Below, in pieces: positions 6,131-8,948 of a stretch of 8,948 nucleotides of DNA. Made by a program: the position numbers and the translations under genes. The first letter of the stretch is position 1, and each line of letters begins with the position of its first letter. The DNA is from an uncultured Ruminococcus sp. (GTDB taxonomy: Bacteria > Bacillota > Clostridia > Oscillospirales > Ruminococcaceae). The notes under the pieces are model-generated. The model had not been told where the DNA came from, searched no databases, and saw nothing but the letters and a program-made list of their open reading frames with translations. The stretch spans positions 1 to 8,948 of the forward strand of contig USEH01000086.1 in assembly GCA_900553675.1 (NCBI GenBank), given 5' to 3'.

Positions 6131-6251
6131 TAAGGTATAATACTAATTTCCGTCTAAAGTGAAACCAAAAACAGGCACAAAACCGCTATACGATGGGATT
6201 TTGCACCTGTTTTTGGAACACTTTTAGACGGAAATAAGTATAAAACCTTAA
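6130..6251. repeat. Long imperfect palindrome (MITE-like or structured leader)
   Basis: Two arms of about 53 nt (6130-6182 and 6199-6251) are inverted copies, with about 42 of 53 positions matching without gaps; the centre is unpaired. The longest perfect blocks are 13 bp (6146-6158 with 6223-6235) and 11 bp (6165-6175 with 6206-6216). The ends read TTAAGGT and ACCTTAA. There is no coding potential, and no clean T tract at the outer end, so it is not an ordinary terminator. It starts exactly at the -10 box of the GH43 promoter and ends 2 nt before the GGA of its Shine-Dalgarno site. It may be a small non-autonomous insertion, with the ends acting as terminal inverted repeats, or a structured 5' leader. 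Confidence 0.8.
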
Positions 6252-6267
6252 AAGGATGGCGACAATA

Positions 6268-7782
6268 ATGCAAAATGAAATAATCAAGGGCAAAAACCCT
6301 TTAATGATGGGAGATTTTCCAGATCCCGACGTTATCCGCGTGGGGGACACCTACTATATGTGCTCAACGACTATGTACTACATGCCAGGAGGCGCGCTTC
6401 TTCGCTCATATGACCTTATAAACTGGGAGTTCTGCTCGCATGTTTATGAGACTTTGGAGGACACACCCAGAGAAAACCTCGACGGTGAAAACCACGCCTA
6501 CGCCAACGGAATGTGGGCGCCGTGTCTGCGGTATCACGACGGAGTTTTCCATGTGATTTTCATTGCCAACGACACCCGCAAGACCTATCACTTCACCGCA
6601 GAAAACCCCGAAGGACCTTGGAAAAAGAGCTATATCGAGGGCTTCTATCACGACTGCTCGGTGCTTTTTGACGACGACGGCAAGGTGTACATAATGTACG
6701 GCAACCGCGAGATTCACGTTGCTCAGCTTAAGCCCGACCTTTCGGGAACTGTTGAAGGCACCGACAAGGTGGTTATCAGGGACGAACCAGGCGGATTTCT
6801 CGGCTATGAGGGCTGCCACCTCTACAAGATAAACGGCAAGTATTATGCCTTCTTTATCCACTCCTGCAAGGAGGAATGGATAAGGATTGAAGCAGCTTTC
6901 ATGGCTGACAGCATATACGGAGATTGGACCGGCGGGGACGTTATAAGATACCGTCTGCCCGACACCACCGGCGTGGCTCAGGGCGGCATTGTGGACACTC
7001 CCGACGGCGACTGGTACGGCGTTATTTTCGGCGACCGCGGAGCTGTTGGAAGGATACCGAATCTTGTTCCAATGCACTTTGATGACAGCGGTTTCCCTGT
7101 ATTCGATACGCCTACTATCGATATCGAAGCAAAGTCCACCCATCCGGAATATGTTTATGATAAGCTGTTCAAGTCGGACGATTTCAATTACGCTTCAGAT
7201 TCGGACGGAAAGGTCAAGCTTGACGATGTTTGGGAGTTCAACCACAACCCCAAGAATGATTACTGGATGGCAGGAAACGGAAGGTTCACGCTTGTAACCG
7301 AAAAGCTTGCAAAGAGTGCGGAGTTCGCCCGAAATACGCTTACCCAGAGGACTAAATATCCCAAAACAAGCGTGTATGTGACGGTGGACGGCTCGCAGCT
7401 CAACGACGGCGACTTTGCGGGTCTTATTATGCTTCAGGCGATTTACGGCTTTATCGGAGTTGCCAAGGAGGACGGCAAAACCTATCTTGTAATGCGCGCA
7501 AAAGCTGAATCAAGGGGCGAAAATGCCGAGGAACGCGAGTATGCGCGGGTAGAGCTTCCCGACGGCAAGGCAACGGTCAAGGCAGAAGCGAAATTCAGCC
7601 TTGGCGACAGCTGCGAGGAGTTCTATTATCTCGACGGCGGGGAGTGGCGCAAGCTTGGAATTGACGTTCACCCGCAGTTTGATTTGCGGCATTTCGTCGG
7701 TGTAAGAGTTGGACTGTGTGCTTATTCCACCGTTAAGACCGGCGGAAAGACTGAGTTTACGCACTTTGTCTATGAGGACTGA
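6268..7782 (+). CDS. GH43 glycosidase (beta-xylosidase / alpha-L-arabinofuranosidase)
   Basis: A 504-aa enzyme without a signal peptide, so probably cytoplasmic, releasing xylose or arabinose from imported xylo-oligosaccharides. The five-bladed beta-propeller (about 8-285) carries the family's acidic triad: D19 in FPDPDVI (general base), D129 in YHDCSVLFDDDG (pKa modulator), and E181 in GYEGCHLY (general acid). A beta-sandwich C-terminal domain of the beta-xylosidase C2 type (about 310-503) follows, with the recognisable stretch FAGLIMLQAIYGFIGV. The arrangement resembles subfamily 12, but specificity cannot be read from sequence. At A237 (VAQGGIVDT) many GH43 enzymes have a histidine. An ATG at 6256 overlaps the GGA of the ribosome binding site; the ATG at 6268 has AAAGGA 11 nt upstream and is preferred. 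The gene stands alone between its promoter and terminator, with no transporter or regulator beside it. Confidence 0.92.
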   Translation: MQNEIIKGKNPLMMGDFPDPDVIRVGDTYYMCSTTMYYMPGGALLRSYDLINWEFCSHVYETLEDTPRENLDGENHAYANGMWAPCLRYHDGVFHVIFIANDTRKTYHFTAENPEGPWKKSYIEGFYHDCSVLFDDDGKVYIMYGNREIHVAQLKPDLSGTVEGTDKVVIRDEPGGFLGYEGCHLYKINGKYYAFFIHSCKEEWIRIEAAFMADSIYGDWTGGDVIRYRLPDTTGVAQGGIVDTPDGDWYGVIFGDRGAVGRIPNLVPMHFDDSGFPVFDTPTIDIEAKSTHPEYVYDKLFKSDDFNYASDSDGKVKLDDVWEFNHNPKNDYWMAGNGRFTLVTEKLAKSAEFARNTLTQRTKYPKTSVYVTVDGSQLNDGDFAGLIMLQAIYGFIGVAKEDGKTYLVMRAKAESRGENAEEREYARVELPDGKATVKAEAKFSLGDSCEEFYYLDGGEWRKLGIDVHPQFDLRHFVGVRVGLCAYSTVKTGGKTEFTHFVYED

Positions 7783-7801
7783 TATCGCATAAAACAGATT
7801 C

Positions 7802-7843
7802 AAAAGCAGGCTCACGACATATGATATCGGGGGTCTGCTTTTT
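7802..7843 (+). terminator. Intrinsic terminator of the GH43 gene
   Basis: AAAAGCAGGC (7802-7811) pairs with GTCTGCTTTT (7833-7842), including one G-T pair, across a 21-nt loop; five T end at 7843 and another five-T run follows at 7847-7851. It lies 20 nt past the GH43 stop and separates it from rex. Confidence 0.75.
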
Positions 7844-7923
7844 ACGTTTTTGTGGAATATGCTCAATAGCTACTATGCATATCGATATATATAGTACTGA
7901 TTTGTAGAATATTAAAAAAACTA

Positions 7924-7952
7924 TTGCAATTTGCGCTGAAATATGGTATTGT
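7924..7952 (+). promoter_or_regulatory. Promoter of rex-adhE
   Basis: -35 TTGCAA (7924-7929), a 17-nt spacer and -10 TATTGT (7947-7952), with an extended TGG before the -10. Transcription should start near 7959, giving a leader of only about 27 nt before the rex GTG. The AT-rich stretch upstream (7844-7923) holds a 10-bp palindrome ATATCGATAT (7879-7888) and only poor matches to a Rex operator. Confidence 0.6.
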
Positions 7953-7985
7953 ATATCTGTAAAAAAGCGAAGGGTGGGGATTGCT

Positions 7986-8594
7986 GTGAGCGGTGTTTCA
8001 AAGGCTACTTTGGGTAGGCTTCCTAATTATCTCGAATACCTTAAATCGGTTGAGGGCGATATGAAAACCGTTTCGGCAACCTCGGTTGCAAAGGCTCTTG
8101 GCCTGGGCGAGGTTCAGGTTAGAAAAGACTTGGCTTCGGTCAGCGGCGAGGGCAGACCCCGAATCGGATATGTCACATCTGAGCTTATTTTAAGCATTCA
8201 GGCGCAGCTCGGAAGTCGGGGCGGCTGCAAGGCGGTAATCGTCGGCGCAGGAAAGCTGGGCAGGGCGCTTTTAGACTACGGCGGCTTTAACGAATACGGC
8301 ATTGAAATTGCGGCGGCATTTGATATAAACGTTCGCTCGAGGGAGGAATCCCCAACCGGCAAGCCTATTTACCCGATGGACGATTTTTCGCTTATCTGCC
8401 GGATGGAAGACGCGAAAATAGGCATTATAACCGTACCGAGGGACGCGGCACAGTCGGTCGCCGACCTGATGGTAAAAAACGGAATAACGGCAATATGGAG
8501 CTTTGCTCCTTTAGCATTGAGTGTACCTAAGAATATCGCATTAAAAGAGGAGAATTTAGCGCTTTCTCTGGCACACTTATATAACCAGTGTTAA
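7986..8594 (+). CDS. rex: Redox-sensing transcriptional repressor Rex
   Basis: A 202-aa DNA-binding repressor that responds to the NADH/NAD+ ratio. An N-terminal winged helix (about 1-75) includes SKATLGRLPNYLEYL and the recognition region VQVRKDLASVSGEGRP (43-58). A Rossmann domain (about 80-175) carries the dinucleotide motif G87-A-G-K-L-G92. The C-terminal helix (about 188-200) is the one swapped between subunits in known Rex dimers. The frame is open from a GTG at 7974, but that codon lies inside the purine-rich ribosome binding site (7970-7979); GTG at 7986 gives the typical Rex N-terminus, so it is preferred. The gene precedes adhE by 33 nt with no terminator, which fits Rex controlling fermentation genes and itself. 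Rex usually represses at low NADH and releases DNA when NADH rises. Confidence 0.96.
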   Translation: MSGVSKATLGRLPNYLEYLKSVEGDMKTVSATSVAKALGLGEVQVRKDLASVSGEGRPRIGYVTSELILSIQAQLGSRGGCKAVIVGAGKLGRALLDYGGFNEYGIEIAAAFDINVRSREESPTGKPIYPMDDFSLICRMEDAKIGIITVPRDAAQSVADLMVKNGITAIWSFAPLALSVPKNIALKEENLALSLAHLYNQC

Positions 8595-8627
8595 TTAATC
8601 CTACACAAAGAAAGGAATGGTCAACAT

Positions 8628-8948
8628 ATGAACAACGAACGCAAGATTGTGGACAGCGTTGAGCGTCTTGAAGAGGTTATTGCCTCGGTTCGCGCGGCTC
8701 AGCGCAAGTTCGCAAAATTCACTCAGGAAGAGGTCGATAAGATCTTCTTGGCAGCAGCAAGCGCAGCCAACAAGGCAAGGATCCCGCTGGCAAAGATGGC
8801 AGTAGAGGAAACTGGCATGGGCGTCGTCGAGGACAAGGTTATCAAGAATAACTACGCCGCCGAGTACATCTACAACGCCTATAAGGACATCAAGACCTGC
8901 GGCGTAATCGAGGAAGACAAGGCATACGGTATCAAGAAGATTGCCGAG
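8628..8948 (+). CDS. adhE: Bifunctional acetaldehyde-CoA/alcohol dehydrogenase AdhE, 5' part only
   Basis: The first 107 codons of a gene that runs off the window; full AdhE is about 860-900 aa. AdhE reduces acetyl-CoA to acetaldehyde and then ethanol, using two NADH. What is visible is the N-terminal part of the aldehyde dehydrogenase domain, with the highly conserved run KARIPLAKMAVEETGMG (residues 48-64) and the following EDKVIKNNYAAEYIYNAYK (68-86). The catalytic Cys and the alcohol dehydrogenase half are outside the window. A standalone acetaldehyde dehydrogenase cannot be strictly excluded from this fragment. AAAGGA (8611-8616) lies 11 nt before the ATG. Codon choice is strongly biased (nearly all Lys AAG, no Ile ATA), unlike rex just upstream, suggesting very high expression. 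Confidence 0.92.
   Translation, partial: MNNERKIVDSVERLEEVIASVRAAQRKFAKFTQEEVDKIFLAAASAANKARIPLAKMAVEETGMGVVEDKVIKNNYAAEYIYNAYKDIKTCGVIEEDKAYGIKKIAE

Noticed and set aside
5912..6133. Rightward 73-codon open frame
   Set aside because: It is the complement of T-box stem I and the divergent promoters; conserved RNA features explain the sequence better.
6165..6216. Inner part of the palindrome as a bidirectional terminator
   Set aside because: It has A and T runs on its flanks, but both flanking genes point away from it, so there is nothing to terminate, and the pairing continues well beyond a terminator's size.
6406..7143. Long leftward open frame of 245 codons
   Set aside because: It lies wholly inside the GH43 gene on the opposite strand; its translation shows no family motif, and the GH43 frame is certain from its catalytic residues.
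7510..7866. Leftward 118-codon open frame
   Set aside because: It crosses the GH43 terminator and 3' end antisense, without a ribosome binding site or recognisable domain.
7879..7888. Perfect palindrome ATATCGATAT before rex as an operator
   Set aside because: It is short, sits in an AT-rich stretch and does not match known Rex operator sequences; likely chance.
1..8948. CRISPR arrays, tRNA or rRNA genes, transposase genes, prophage or toxin-antitoxin genes
   Set aside because: Looked for on both strands; no spaced direct repeats, no cloverleaf-like sequence and no such proteins were seen.

Overview
The window looks like chromosomal DNA of an anaerobic, fermentative low-to-mid-GC Firmicute of the class Clostridia, probably a gut or rumen Oscillospiraceae/Ruminococcaceae-type organism. 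The grounds are a T-box riboswitch, Shine-Dalgarno sites of the AAAGGA type, sigma-A-like promoters, a Rex repressor followed by a bifunctional AdhE, a cytoplasmic GH43 xylan-type glycosidase, and standard stop codons including TGA. The genus is inference; no rRNA or tRNA gene is present.

Layout. (1) 1-133: the first codons of a possible leftward gene, and a short intergenic region. (2) 134-601, rightward: a single NUDIX hydrolase gene, facing the leftward block across a shared bidirectional hairpin terminator at 627-662. (3) 692-6038, leftward: a five-gene block. It starts with a promoter and a complete T-box leader (about 6003-5716), then cysE (serine O-acetyltransferase), cysS (cysteinyl-tRNA synthetase), a DUF3267-type membrane zincin, a membrane-anchored cyclophilin-like protein, and a PrsA/SurA-like lipoprotein. 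A consensus promoter directly behind cysS and another before the lipoprotein gene let the last three genes be expressed apart from cysteine control. No terminator is visible inside the block, so read-through is possible. (4) 6102-7843, rightward: a promoter, a 122-nt imperfect palindrome, a GH43 beta-xylosidase/arabinofuranosidase gene and its terminator. (5) 7924-8948, rightward: promoter, rex, and the 5' end of adhE, cut by the window edge.

How the genes work together. The T-box shows a UGC specifier and a UGGA bulge that would pair with the U73-CCA end of tRNA-Cys. Uncharged tRNA-Cys should therefore switch on both synthesis of the cysteine precursor O-acetylserine (CysE) and charging of tRNA-Cys (CysS). 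The three genes downstream look like an envelope protein-folding or quality-control group: two proteins related to prolyl isomerases, both with decayed or altered isomerase domains, and a membrane metalloprotease candidate. Rex senses the NADH/NAD+ ratio and is expected to control AdhE, which reoxidises NADH by making ethanol.

Most of the window is recognisable housekeeping. The least explained items are the long palindrome in the GH43 leader, the degenerate cyclophilin, the acidic insertion inside the lipoprotein, and the linkage of this envelope group to a cysteine-responsive leader.
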